Positions 36,683-46,563 of a stretch of 64,000 nucleotides of DNA are shown here, in pieces. The stretch's first letter is position 1, and every line of letters begins with the position of its first letter. The DNA lies in the NCBI RefSeq assembly GCF_026745355.1, contig NC_079210.1:25930529-25994528 (forward strand), in the 5' to 3' direction. The DNA comes from Beta vulgaris subsp. vulgaris. Taxonomy: Eukaryota > Streptophyta > Magnoliopsida > Caryophyllales > Amaranthaceae. A program made the translations under genes and the position numbers. A model generated the notes under the pieces. That model searched no databases and was not told the origin of the DNA. It was given only the letters and a program-made list of their open reading frames with translations.

Positions 36683-37537
36683 TTAGTCCCTGAAGTAGAA
36701 GCCCCAGACTTCTTTATCCTCCAAGTATATCGGGCAGTTCCTCTTCCAGTGTCCAATCTTGTGACAGTGGAAGCACTTGCTTTCCGCAGCAACCTTGGGC
36801 TTGGCGGTTGGCTTAGGTTTTTCAGCGACAGTGGCAACTTGCTTGCCTTTGTCCTTCTTTCCTGCCCATTTCTTTTTGAAACCCTTTCCCTTTTGAACCA
36901 ACAGAACCTCTTTCTTTGGTTCAACCTTAGGGATGTTCCTTTCAGCATTGACCAATAATCCATGCAGCTCTTGCAAAGTCTTTTCAGACTCATTCATATT
37001 GTAGGTCATTCTGAACTGATTAAAACTTTCAGGTAGTGAGTGGAGAATGATGTCAGTAGCCAACTCGAGCCTATAAGGGAACCCAAGTCTTTCCATGTTT
37101 TCGAAAAGACCCATCATTTCGAACACATGGGGGCCAACAGCTTGACCCTGCTTTAAGTGACATTCAAGGATCTTCCTGTTTGTCTCATACCGCTCAACTC
37201 GGACCTGAGTTTTAAACGTGGCCCGTAGCTCTTGCATGATCGTGTAGGCATCCTTGGTTTCGAACCTCTTTTGGAGGTTCGGCTCCATGGCTGCTACCAT
37301 CAAACAAGTGATTGGTATAGACTTATCACTAGTCTGTTTTGCACGACGTTTTTCAGCGTCAGTTGATTCATCAGTTATTACAGGAAGCGGGGTATCTAAG
37401 ACGTCCTCTCGACCCTCAAACCTCAGAACGAGTCTTAAGGTCCTTTCCCAATTAAGGAAATTTTCACCATTCAATCTGTCCTTTTCCAGAAAAGGACGAA
37501 TGTTGAAACCGGAGTTGTTGTTGTTGTTATTAGACAT
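36683..37537 (-). CDS. Ty1/copia gag (UBN2-type capsid) with CCHC knuckle
   Basis: The start ATG at 37537 gives MSNNNNNNSGFNIRPFLEKD followed by LNGENFLNWERTLRLVL, the N terminus of plant copia gag. The UBN2 capsid region follows (AYTIMQELRATF, HVFEMMGLFENMERLGF). A lysine-rich stretch precedes CFHCHKIGHWKRNC, a CX2CX4HX4C knuckle. The frame closes soon after at FYFRD, because of the protease deletion. It would coat element RNA in virus-like particles. Confidence 0.9.
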   Translation of the reverse strand: MSNNNNNNSGFNIRPFLEKDRLNGENFLNWERTLRLVLRFEGREDVLDTPLPVITDESTDAEKRRAKQTSDKSIPITCLMVAAMEPNLQKRFETKDAYTIMQELRATFKTQVRVERYETNRKILECHLKQGQAVGPHVFEMMGLFENMERLGFPYRLELATDIILHSLPESFNQFRMTYNMNESEKTLQELHGLLVNAERNIPKVEPKKEVLLVQKGKGFKKKWAGKKDKGKQVATVAEKPKPTAKPKVAAESKCFHCHKIGHWKRNCPIYLEDKEVWGFYFRD

Positions 37538-39480
37538 GATATCTACAGACAGAAAAATAAGGCAAAGTTCAATTTTATGTTTATAAAGCAACCTAAAACA
37601 TGTAAAAGGTTTCAGGTTGACCACCTATTGAAAATTAAAGTCCCCTATGAATAAGTGTTTTACAAGATCCTATCAACATGTAACACTAAGCAGACGGAGG
37701 CCTTATCTTAACGTTACATTATCAAGGTAAGTAAACTCTTTTACTAATATAACATTTTATAACTCTTGTTTAGATGGATAAACATCGCATGTTTAACTAT
37801 CTCTTGCTTCAAAATTCAAAACGCTTTTGATAATTTTGTTAAGGACAACCAAACTAAGTTGTAAAATTCGCACCCTGCGGAGGCATGACCTATTACTATT
37901 AATTAAGGGTATGATAAGTACTTTATGTTTGGAGGCCTAAGTTCATTATTTTGTTATGAATTAGTGAACTCTAGCGCATCAATAAACAACATACAATAAA
38001 CTTATAAGCATTTTAAAATAATAAAATGTGAAAATAAAATGATCTAGTATGGCCCCTAATCCTAAGAACTAAGCATCAACGGCTCCTTCTTGGACTCTTC
38101 ATGGATCTCCATCCACTTTTCCATGGGCCTTCTCTTGATGGGCTCTTCTTTGGATTACATAAGTATCAAAAATAATTTAAATAATAACTAAATTAAATAA
38201 ATTACAAAAATACTTAACGATACGCAGATCGTATTTAAAATTACAAGAATACATAACGATACGCAGATCGTATTTTCTATCTTAATTTGGGCCATACTAG
38301 TCATACATAACAAATATATCATAATATAAAAGCCACATATATTATACTTGCCAATCAATTAAAATATCAAATATTCTTAAGTAAAGCAAGAAGATAAAAT
38401 TTTAAGTAATATCTAATCACCTAAAGATTATATCCCTTAAAACTAGCCTAATTAATTTTAATTAGATTAAAAAATCAGATTATGGATTGAAATTTATGAC
38501 CAAGTCAATAATTAAAATAATTGAAATTACTTATCTTTCTCAAAATTCTGTTTTCAAAATTAAAGCTTCCAAAATAAAATAAAAAAAAATCAGTTGCTGC
38601 TGCCTTGATGTTTAGGCACGTTTTCCTTAACAACAAAAAAAAAATTTTAATTTTTTTATTTATTTTTTAAACTGAAGAACGGTGAACTTAGTTAGCCACA
38701 CGACGCAACACCCAGCGACTACCGGCGACCTTCAGGCAGCCTCACTGGCGACCTTCAGGCCACCTCACGGGCGACTCGCCGTTCTTTCGCGAACCGACCC
38801 AGACGCTGGCATCCAGCAACTGCAGCGAGCAGCACTGCTTCGCACGTCAAACGTGCGTCGTGCTGCTGCCACGACCCCTATCCGACGCGACTGCTGGTGG
38901 ACAGCCTCGCGTCGCCCTTCCCCGAGATCTCGCCGGCAGACCACAGACGCCGGAGCAGCCATTGCTCCTGTTCTTTCTTCCTTCAATTTTCTGTTTTTCA
39001 AATCCTTTTCTTTTCTTTTCTTGAAGGATATTAAAAATACAACCTTTTGTAAATTAAATTAGGTGATCTTGATTAAATTAAACATAACTCTTTATGCTTA
39101 ATACAGAAAATTAAATTTAAAATCTCTATTTTAATTAATTTTCAGATTATTCATATAATTAATCACTAATTCATACAAAACACCTTTTATATGAATTTAT
39201 TTTCATACATAAACGATTTTAAACATGAAAATTAGATTAATGACATGAATTTATTTTTCGAAATTTAGGTATTTAAAATCAGATTTTAAAATTTCGAATA
39301 TGGGGTTTTTAGGGTGAATTTTCGGCTAATATAGATTGAGAAAGCAAGTTATTAAAACTCTTTTTAATCAATTTCAATTAGTTATTCAATCCATAATTTA
39401 ATTCATCCCCTTAATCAAATTAAAATTAATCATACATAAACTAAACTTTATGACCAAAAATCTATATGCAAGAGGCTAAA
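37538..39480 (-). other. Ty1/copia leader (untranslated) with small repeats and a GC island
   Basis: About 1.9 kb lies between the primer-binding site and gag. A 39-bp direct repeat around CGATACGCAGATCGTATTT occurs twice near 38200-38275. The stretch 38690-38960 is GC-rich in contrast to its AT-rich surroundings and gives ORFs on both strands (126 and 78 codons) without recognisable domains. Long A/T tracts occur near 38580-38670. Confidence 0.6.
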
Positions 39481-39492
39481 AACTGATACCAC
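39481..39492 (-). other. copia primer-binding site (initiator Met-tRNA type)
   Basis: On the minus strand GTGGTATCAG begins right at the LTR edge. TGGTATCAG is the start of the initiator-tRNA complement used by most plant copia elements. Confidence 0.8.
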
Positions 39493-40135
39493 TGTAGGAA
39501 TCTATAAGTACTATAAAGCGGAATTTCATGAATCAAATTCATAAGCACTTAAATCAGGATCAAATGCATATACAATTAAGGATCACATACAAGTTTAGAA
39601 ATAACTTTTGTAGCGTGATTTCCACAAAGCTTAAATAACCCGGATTGAGAATCTCAGATGTGATTCCTCTACTTAGTCCACCAACCCAGATCAACACTCC
39701 ACCAATGCTAGCTGGAAAGGAAGAAAACTTCTTCTTTGTTGATGGAGTATCACGTAACTTTGGAAGAGAGAGAATAGGAGAGAGAAAATAATAAGAGACA
39801 ACTGATGTATTTTCTTTTCTGCCTAACCCCATACATATAGATATATTTAGGTCAGAATTCTCTCCTTTCCCCTCTCTTGGCCGGCCACCCTAGGGCCCTC
39901 TTGGGCTCTAGGTTTCTTTTGTTGATCCAAGTTTAATGTGTGACCTTGTAGGATCTGTTACATTGGGCTTCGGGTTTATTTATTTACTAATCTGAAGTTC
40001 TATAGCTTTCTCTAGCAAGAAGTCAAGTTTAATGTGTGACCTTCTAGACGACCCAATATAACGAACTTATTATCTCTATAATACGATCCATTATATATTA
40101 ATAATTGCATTTAAGTCGAGGACATAAATCCTTCA
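39493..40135 (-). repeat. 5' LTR of Ty1/copia copy 1 (643 bp)
   Basis: The plus strand starts TGTAGGAATC and ends AAATCCTTCA, so the LTR has TG...CA ends with a short inverted repeat. The inner edge touches the primer-binding site. A TATA-rich stretch near 39833-39848 would serve as promoter for minus-strand transcription towards gag. The ORF at 39560-39832 is not credible as a gene. Confidence 0.85.
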
Positions 40136-40199
40136 TATAGTCTATAAAAAGTTGGGGCCGTACGAATGATGTGTGCAAGAAGTCAAAAATAAGAAAGAA

Positions 40200-40640
40200 A
40201 CAGAGGTCTTAGATTCAGTAGGCTCTATCAATAGTGACTCCTGTAGTTAATCCTCCACATGGGGTTCTTCAATATTTAGCTTGCTGATGCAAACACTTTA
40301 AATAAGCTAGTATAGTGTGAGGCTGAGCTTTATCAATGGCTAGTTAATATTCAATAACTATCTTTCTTGCAACAAAAAGCTAAATTTGCTTGGCTAAAAG
40401 ATGAAGATGAGAATACAAACTCTTTAATTAGTCAATTATGTCAAGGAGACGGCAAAATACTGTCTATAGTATCAAACACATTGATGGAGCATGGAGGTGG
40501 AGTCTCCCTAGGAAGTGAATGATGCTTTTATACATTATTATCAGCAACTATTGGGTACATCTAGGACTTAGAGAAGCGGGATTCAGGAGGATGTTATATA
40601 GCTAAAGGCCCTGTGCTTAATGAAAGATATGTTGAAACGA
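40200..40640 (+). pseudogene. LINE ORF2 fragment (between endonuclease and RT)
   Basis: In mixed plus-strand frames there are QQKAKFAWLKDEDENT (near 40370-40420), SRRRQNTVYSIKHIDGAW (near 40440-40500) and a YYQQLLG-like run with AKGPVLN near 40600-40625. This is the linker region of plant LINE ORF2 proteins, before RT. There is no RT box, and frameshifts are many. It abuts the copia LTR. Confidence 0.68.
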
Positions 40641-41136
40641 ATAAAACTTGCATGCTTGAAGTCCATGGGTATAGTTGTTCACATTCCATCATTTGCAAGA
40701 TTAGACAATGTTTTTTATCCATATGAGCCACGAAGGCAGTACAAAGTACAAAGAAAGGAAAGGGGGATTCGAACCTGTTACATATCGTTCACAACACATC
40801 AATCTTAACTACTATGCCAAGACATCATTGGTACAAGATTAGACAATGTGTAAACACTAACTAATTTTTTAGGATCATTTCATAAAATATGAAGGTTCCC
40901 TTCAATAAAAACATGATGGAAAATTTCTTTCCAAACTTGCATTTGCCACATAGGTAAAATACATAAACTATGGCTAATTTTAGCTTTTACAATAAATAAC
41001 TCAAAGCCAAAATTGCCGGAGATGCCACATACATCATGATAACTTAACAACAAATTCAAAGTATAACAAAATCTATTAAACCTTTATCCTTCTTCCCCAA
41101 CTATAATTTTTTTACTTGGACATCAATCATCTATAA
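40641..41136. other. intergenic, nothing recognised
   Basis: AT-rich sequence between the LINE scrap and the E6-like gene. Probably includes the 3' UTR of that minus-strand gene near 41040-41136. No domain-bearing ORF seen. Confidence 0.5.
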
Positions 41137-42156
41137 TCATGGTACATACTCATCTTTACCTTCAATGTACCCTTGTTCCCTATCATACTCTTCCATAGTG
41201 TCGTACTCATTAGGAAACTTCTTTGGGCTTCTATAATTATTATTTCCACTTCCTTGTCTCACATGATACTCATTTCCTTTGTAATCATACCCTTTGTTTC
41301 CATTTCCATTCCCTTTCCCACTTCCATAGTAACTATCAGCATATTCAACGTTATTATTGTTGAAGTTGTACTTGTTTTCATTCTCATGCTCATAGTTGTT
41401 AGCATCAAAATGACCATTTTTGCCAAACTTAGCTGCTGCTTCTTCCTCCTCGTTGGTATCATCAAAGTCTTTCCCATTCTCCATAAATCGAGTATCGCTC
41501 TCGTCTCGTAAATTCTCATATTCATCCCCATTTGCATTGTTGATAATGTGGAAATGACCATTTCTTTCCTTCTCTGCTGTTTCTTCACTAATATCATAAT
41601 AGTACTTCCCATTCTCCAAAAACCTAGTGTCACTTAACCCCTGCCTCTCGCTCACATACTCATTCCTATTCTCATCCTTAACATCCTGGTTAACATCATA
41701 ATAGTACTTATTCCCATTCTCCATAAATCGAGTATCGCTCATTCCGTGCTTCTCATTAACATACTCTTTCGTATTGGTATTCCCATTTCCATTACCATTA
41801 TCATGGAAATTGTTATTGGAATATGCCATCTCAAACTCATTAAAGTTGTTCTTGCTTAGCTCTTGAGCAGGAACATACTTTTCTTTGCCAAATTTGCCGG
41901 TGTTGGTTGGGTTTGTGGTGGTAGGAGGGTATTCATAGTTCTGGTAAAGACCATACCCGTGTTCGATGAATTCGGATTCCGGGGATGGTGCTGGAGCTAG
42001 TGTTGGTGCTTGTGCAGGAGATACGCTAATGGATTCTTTGTGTTCCTTAGTATTTTTGGTCACTTTGCTAAATAATTTGGTATCTCTAGCATGGGTTTGA
42101 AGACAAAAAGAAAGGACTAAGAGCAAGAAGAAAAAGAATCTTGCATTGGATGCCAT
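41137..42156 (-). CDS. E6-like secreted protein (cotton fibre E6 family)
   Basis: Intact single-exon ORF of 339 residues. Residues 1-23 form a signal peptide (hydrophobic run FFFFLLLVLSFCLQTHA), then an AP-rich patch (SPAQAPTLAPAPSPE, about 46-60). The body is very rich in N, G, Y, E and D. The motif SDTRF(M/L)ENGKYYYD is repeated at about residues 140-154, 175-188 and 220-232, the last copy degenerate; this motif marks plant E6-like proteins, first known as abundant transcripts of developing cotton fibre. There is no enzymatic domain; an extracellular or wall role is inferred from the signal peptide. Biochemical function is unknown. It ends GKDEYVP. Neighbours are transposons only. Confidence 0.9.
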   Translation of the reverse strand: MASNARFFFFLLLVLSFCLQTHARDTKLFSKVTKNTKEHKESISVSPAQAPTLAPAPSPESEFIEHGYGLYQNYEYPPTTTNPTNTGKFGKEKYVPAQELSKNNFNEFEMAYSNNNFHDNGNGNGNTNTKEYVNEKHGMSDTRFMENGNKYYYDVNQDVKDENRNEYVSERQGLSDTRFLENGKYYYDISEETAEKERNGHFHIINNANGDEYENLRDESDTRFMENGKDFDDTNEEEEAAAKFGKNGHFDANNYEHENENKYNFNNNNVEYADSYYGSGKGNGNGNKGYDYKGNEYHVRQGSGNNNYRSPKKFPNEYDTMEEYDREQGYIEGKDEYVP

Positions 42157-42223
42157 TGCAAAGGAAAAAACAGAGGAGTATGGGGTTTTTGCTCTGTTTC
42201 ATTCATTGTGGGTTTACAGTGTG

Positions 42224-42231
42224 TATTTATA
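42224..42231 (-). promoter_or_regulatory. TATA box of the E6-like gene
   Basis: TATAAATA on the minus strand lies about 70 bases before the ATG at 42156. With a start 25-35 bases downstream the leader would be about 35-45 nt. Confidence 0.7.
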
Positions 42232-42733
42232 AACCCTTGTTAGTGTGTTTTCCCTCTTTTTTTAAGTCAAAAAATCTAAAGGGTAGAGAAAAGAAATTGG
42301 AGAGAGAAACATAAAAAAAGGCGGATAATGATGCGGGGATTGAGGAGAGAGATTTTAGGTTTTCTTTATTAAAAAAAAAAAGAAAAAAGAAAAAGAGAGA
42401 TTTGAGTCTAAGGAAATTTGTAAAATGGTGGGGGATGGAGAGAGTCATTTAGTGCATGCTCCATGTGCCTTTGCTGATAGTATTTGAGAATGTTCAAAGT
42501 GTAGGGACATAGGGTAACCTAATCTTTCAATTTGGTAAGTAATAGATTGATTAGATTAACAAGAACTATACCTTCTTTTTTATGGATTGGGTAGACAAAT
42601 TGACAATAAAATATGTCTTAGACGAGAACATCAAATGCATGATGTTAGCTAAATTTTTTAAATTTTCTTTGTGTAGACAGAGTTAAAAAGTAATTAATGT
42701 AAATGAGATTTGATTTTACACAAAGTTTTATAA

Positions 42734-43092
42734 AAGACAGTCTCACGTAGACCTGTCAAAATAAGCATGTATTGGCGTCTGGCCCAAGCGTTTTACAGGC
42801 CCAAGCGCTACTGGTCTAAGTATTTTTCCTGATGTAACTAATATACTTCAGCGCTTAACTATATACCTCAGTGTTTAACTAATATACTTCAGCGCTTAAC
42901 TAATATACCTCAGCGTTTAACTAATATACTTCAGCGCTTAACTAATTCATCCAGAAGCAATTTAAGACTAGCATAACTAATAGGTGCAAGCGCTTAACTA
43001 ATTCTACTGCTGGTTTGATGCACGTGCGTGATGTTAGCATGACATCAGTGGTCTCACGTTAACACTAACGTGAGACCGTCTCACCAAAGACG
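42734..43092. repeat. inverted-repeat element with internal 22-bp tandem array
   Basis: The left edge contains GACAGTCTCACGTAGAC and the right edge AACGTGAGACCGTCTCACC, partly inverted copies. Inside, at about 42839-42954, a unit of about 22 bp (ATACTTCAGCGCTTAACTA and a variant with CCTCAGCGTTTAA) is repeated about five times, alternating between the two forms. CCCAAGCG also occurs repeatedly on the left. It may be a small DNA transposon; no target duplication was established. Confidence 0.5.
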
Positions 43093-43311
43093 GACTCTTG
43101 ATTTTAAATCTTAAACGTAAATTTTTAAAACTTTAACGTAAATTTTTAAAACTTTAACCAATTAAATTAGTTAATATCCACTAAATTCTTCTATTTAGTA
43201 GGACCAAAGAATGACTTCATAATAACGTTTTCACAAACTTGCATACTTTAATCACTGTTTTGTTATGGAGTATAAGGAATGGCATGCAGAAAATTGTTAG
43301 GATTCTTAGTA

Positions 43312-43584
43312 CTCCCTCTGCTTTTATTTATTTGCTACATTTTTCAAAAAGGGTTGCTTTTTTTTATTTGCTACATTTCGTTATAAGGAGACTTGACCCA
43401 CCAAAAAGTAATAGTATTATATTTGTTTCCCCTCTTCTTTCACCAAAAAGTACTATTTTTTTTTCCTTTTCCCACCCTATTTAATGCTAAAGGGGTTAAA
43501 AACTACACTAAAAAAGAATGAAAAGGACATCTCCTAAATTCTTGTGTAAACCAAGTTGTAGCAAATAAATAAAAGCGGAGGGAG
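43312..43584. mobile_element. Stowaway-type MITE
   Basis: The left end CTCCCTCTGCTTTTATTTAT and the right end ATAAATAAAAGCGGAGGGAG are inverted copies, continuing inward as TTTGCTACA / TGTAGCAAA. TA flanks both sides (43310-43311, 43585-43586). 273 bp, no coding sequence. Confidence 0.9.
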
Positions 43585-43946
43585 TATATTAAAAGTACTT
43601 TGTGTAGTTGGTTGTAAAAGCGAACACTTTAGCTACCTTTGGGGGTTAGCTAGAAAAAAAAATAGTTTCGTACGCTAAAAGGAAATTAAAGTTAAGAGTA
43701 TGCTAGTCAATTAGACTTGTCTAACGAGTCAGACGAGGAGGTTTTGTGTTCCGTAAATATGAGTCGATGTATTTTTGAGTCAAGTTGAATACGAGTCGAG
43801 TCATACGTACTGGTTGTGGGTTGAGTTGGGGTTAAGATACGGGTTAATGGTTTATTTTTCTCAACTTATTTTGTGTTTTATTTTAATATAAAATGAGTAT
43901 TTTTCATTTATAAAATTGTAATTTAATTTTTAATATGATATAAAAA

Positions 43947-44283
43947 TCATATTAGTAACATATACTTATGATTTAAACCAATAATTTGGTAAAAATTTAA
44001 ATTAATAATCTTTATCATGTAAGGAAAGAGGGAAGGACTTGGTGTGCACTCTAAATTATCAATATATCCTCAAACAGAAACAAACAAACTCATTTTTTTT
44101 TACAAATTTTTAAAAACAATGCCAATTTATTATACAACGATACCGTCAAATTGCAATATGATTTGCATTGGCTTTTGCACTCATTGTGTGCATACAAGAC
44201 TAGTATTATAAATGATATTCTATCCTAACAAATCCGATACAATAATTTATTGTGAAAATAAACACTTATTTCTTTTATATATA
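43947..44283 (+). repeat. direct duplication, copy 1 (partner at 44523-44868)
   Basis: The 337 bp from TCATATTAGTAACATATACT to the TTTATATATAA end are repeated at 44523-44868 in the same direction with scattered substitutions and small indels. Each copy includes a mini-Helitron. The 240 bp between the copies is a pararetrovirus-like RT fragment. Confidence 0.88.
44009..44203 (+). mobile_element. mini-Helitron (195 bp), copy 1
   Basis: It starts TCTTTATCATGTAAGG after A and ends GACTAG before T. Just inside the end is GCACTCATTGTGTGC, a hairpin with a 4-5 bp stem. These are Helitron terminal features at minimal size. No coding sequence. Confidence 0.62.
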
Positions 44284-44285
44284 AC

Positions 44286-44522
44286 ATGTAAGAAAGTATT
44301 AAGGTGTTTGAAATGTTGATATAAAGTATCTGAAAATATTAGGACATCATCAATATAGACTATAATATTTTGAGTATAAGGATTAAAAATATCGTTCATA
44401 ATATTTTAAAATTCAAATGGAGCATTTTTTAAGCCAAAAGGCATTACATTCCACTCATAATCTCCAATAGAAACATTAAAGGCAGTTTTGTATCTATTTT
44501 TTTCATCTATTTGAATTTGCCA
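44286..44522 (-). pseudogene. pararetrovirus-like reverse transcriptase fragment
   Basis: The minus strand is open over about 79 codons except one stop at 44406-44408. It contains GDYEWNVMPFGLKNAP, followed by the catalytic VYIDDVLIFS (YIDD at 44346-44357). The combination of these blocks resembles RT of Caulimoviridae, known as old inserts in plant genomes; a divergent Ty3/gypsy RT is the alternative. Only the middle of RT is present; both ends are cut exactly where the direct repeats begin. It is a dead fragment. Confidence 0.62.
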
Positions 44523-44868
44523 ATCATATTAGTAACATATACTTATGCTTTAAACAACCAAATTGGTAAAATTTAAATTAATAATCTTTATTATGTAAGG
44601 GAAGAGGGGAGGACATGGTGTGCACCCTAAATTATCAATATATCTTCAAATAAAAACAGACAAACTCTTTTTTTTGTTTTTACCAATTTTTAAAAACAAT
44701 GTCAATTTATACAACGATTCTGTCAAATTACAATATGATTTGTATTTGCTTTTGCACTCATTGTGTGCATAGAAGACTAGTATTATAAACGATATTTTAT
44801 CCTAACAAATCTGATACAATAATTTGTTGTGAAAATAAACACTCACTTCATTTATATATATATAATTA
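44523..44868 (+). repeat. direct duplication, copy 2
   Basis: It repeats 43947-44283 in the same orientation. It starts TCATATTAGTAACATATACT and ends in a TATA-rich run. Differences from copy 1 are spread over the length, so the duplication is not recent. Confidence 0.88.
44585..44780 (+). mobile_element. mini-Helitron (196 bp), copy 2
   Basis: It starts TCTTTATTATGTAAGG after A and ends GACTAG before T, with the hairpin GCACTCATTGTGTGC. Because its flanks are duplicated too, it was copied with the segment and did not transpose separately. Confidence 0.62.
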
Positions 44869-45160
44869 TGTTTCATTCTGTTAGTTATATTATTATATTT
44901 ACATTTAAAAATATTAAATTTTTAAATTTTGGGTCAATCATGTTCAACTGACTTCAACTCTAACCCTATTTCAGAATTTCCAAGTTCATAAGGGTTCAAG
45001 TCATTCAAGTTTTGGGTCGAAAAATCTTATTCGGAGCCCAAGAAAATAGGGTCGGGTATGGACGGATCCATTTTGGACATGCCTATATTCTCTGACAGTT
45101 CAATAGGTATCTTTGTGCAGCAAATAGAAGGGCAATAATGACTTTTGAGGAGATATGATA

Positions 45161-45426
45161 CTCCCTCGGTCCCTCCGTCTTAAAATATAGTTCCCATTTT
45201 TATTTTGGGAGTCAAATTTTAAAAAATTTGACCAAATATTCTTAGTAATGTATACAAAAAACCATATTCATGAGGGGTCTTGTTAGATTTGTCTCACTGT
45301 GTAAATTCGTAATATCAACTTTTTATATTTTTTTTACTAATAAGAAATAGAAGATATCTTAGGTCAAAGGTACGTCTTGAAAACTGTGCAAAATGAAATG
45401 AGAACTATATTTTGGAACGGAGGGAG
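45161..45426. mobile_element. Stowaway-type MITE, ATAGTTCCCATTTTT family, copy 1
   Basis: The left end is CTCCCTCGGTCCCTCCGTCT followed by AAAATATAGTTCCCATTT; the right end is GAACTATATTTTGGAACGGAGGGAG. TA is present on both sides (45159-45160, 45427-45428). A close relative lies at 46913. Confidence 0.88.
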
Positions 45427-45618
45427 TAATATCCAAGAATTGGATACACCTAACAAATTTTTTTTGTGCAAAATTATGTTTGTGTATGCAAATATAGTGC
45501 ATGTTTGTGTATGCAGAAATAGTGCTTGTGTAATAAATAAAGTACAGTATTTGTGTTAAAAAATAGTATTTGTGTTTGTAAAGTTAGCAAAATAGAGAAG
45601 AACAATAAAATTTCTGCT

Positions 45619-46050
45619 CTCGCCCCCCTAGATACTGATCAACAAGAAGCATGCATCGTTTTGGTAGATGGAGCCTGGAAAAGACACAAACTAAACTATC
45701 CGAAAGCGGGAATAGGATGGACGGCGTATATGAATGGAGAAAAGATATTTGAAGGCAACACAATAGTTTCAGCTTCTTCATCTCTTCAAGCTGAAGCTCT
45801 CGCAGTGTATATAGGTCTCTGCGAAGCTTACTCAAAAGGATTATGTAATATACAAGTCCTTTCAGACTCGACAGAAGTTGTCCGTGCAGCAAAAAGCCAT
45901 CATCAAGCAGTAGAGATTGCCACAATAATGCATGATATCAGAGCTCTGTGTCGGAGAGTTCCTCAATGGGTGATAAAGAAGGTTCGTAGAGAAGACATTG
46001 TTGCAGCGCACAATTTAGCAATAGCGGCTAGATTAGGTAAATTAGTTTAA
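45619..46050 (+). pseudogene. LINE RNase H domain (RVT_3 type), 3' part of ORF2
   Basis: The frame is open from the insertion edge to TAA at 46048-46050. It contains VLVDGAWK (first catalytic D), SSSLQAEALAVYIGL (E), VLSDSTEVV (second D) and the tail AAHNLAIAAR. This is the RNase H domain at the end of plant LINE ORF2, which removes RNA during reverse transcription. An upstream ATG at 45553 adds 22 codons from flanking DNA and is an accident of insertion. It has no promoter of its own. Confidence 0.83.
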
Positions 46051-46100
46051 GTTATGCCTGTATGTTCTTGTCGCCAAAAAAAAAAAAAAAAAAAAAAATA
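45619..46100 (+). mobile_element. 5'-truncated LINE carrying RNase H domain and poly(A) tail
   Basis: The segment is bounded by the 12-bp direct repeat AAAATTTCTGCT (45607-45618 and 46101-46112) and ends with about 23 A after TTGTCGCC. A truncated 5' end, A-tail and 10-15 bp target duplication are the marks of target-primed reverse transcription. Coding content is described separately. Confidence 0.85.
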
Positions 46101-46563
46101 AAAATTTCTGCTTATTTTCTTTCTACACACACTATTTTTATATATATTTTTTTTCATAAATATATCAAATTGTTATACCTCCTCCTAGTATTTGTAACAC
46201 TTTAAATATAAAGCTTTTTTATATTATTTTGTCAAATTGTTGCAATAATTAAGAACGAAGTTATTACATCTCTATCACACTTTTGATCACCCTTGCTGAA
46301 AACTCTTGCACCACTTGAAGTATAACCTAACACGAAAGCAGCGTGGCTTCTCTCCCTGAGCATTAGCCCAAATACCGGCATATAATAATGTCAACGGCAA
46401 GATCGTTCAACCATACAATTAACGTTTGGGCCCAGCTACCTGCCTACCTACATTTATTAAGTGGGTAAATGTTAAGTGTCTCTCCAAAGTAAATGGTGTA
46501 AAATGAAGATAGCCATTGGGATTATCTATACAATTAGTATGGGTTGCATATTAATTAATTATA

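Larger units (their letters stand above)
34421..40135 (-). mobile_element. Ty1/copia retrotransposon, copy 1 (3' end lost)
   Basis: From right to left: 643-bp LTR (40135-39493), primer-binding site, about 2 kb leader, gag, shortened protease region, intact integrase, RT. The element breaks off at about 34420 within RT/RNase H; RNase H and the 3' LTR are absent. Order integrase before RT identifies Ty1/copia. The base after the LTR at 40136 begins TATAG, the expected target duplication, but its partner is lost. Coding decay is limited, so this copy is younger than copy 2. Confidence 0.9.

Noticed and set aside
38682..39062. 126-codon plus-strand ORF in copia leader
   Set aside because: Arginine/alanine/threonine-rich because of GC-rich sequence; also open on the other strand; no recognisable domain.
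41173..41633. ORFs overlapping the E6-like gene in other frames
   Set aside because: Shadows of the 339-codon gene, which has signal peptide, family motif and TATA box.
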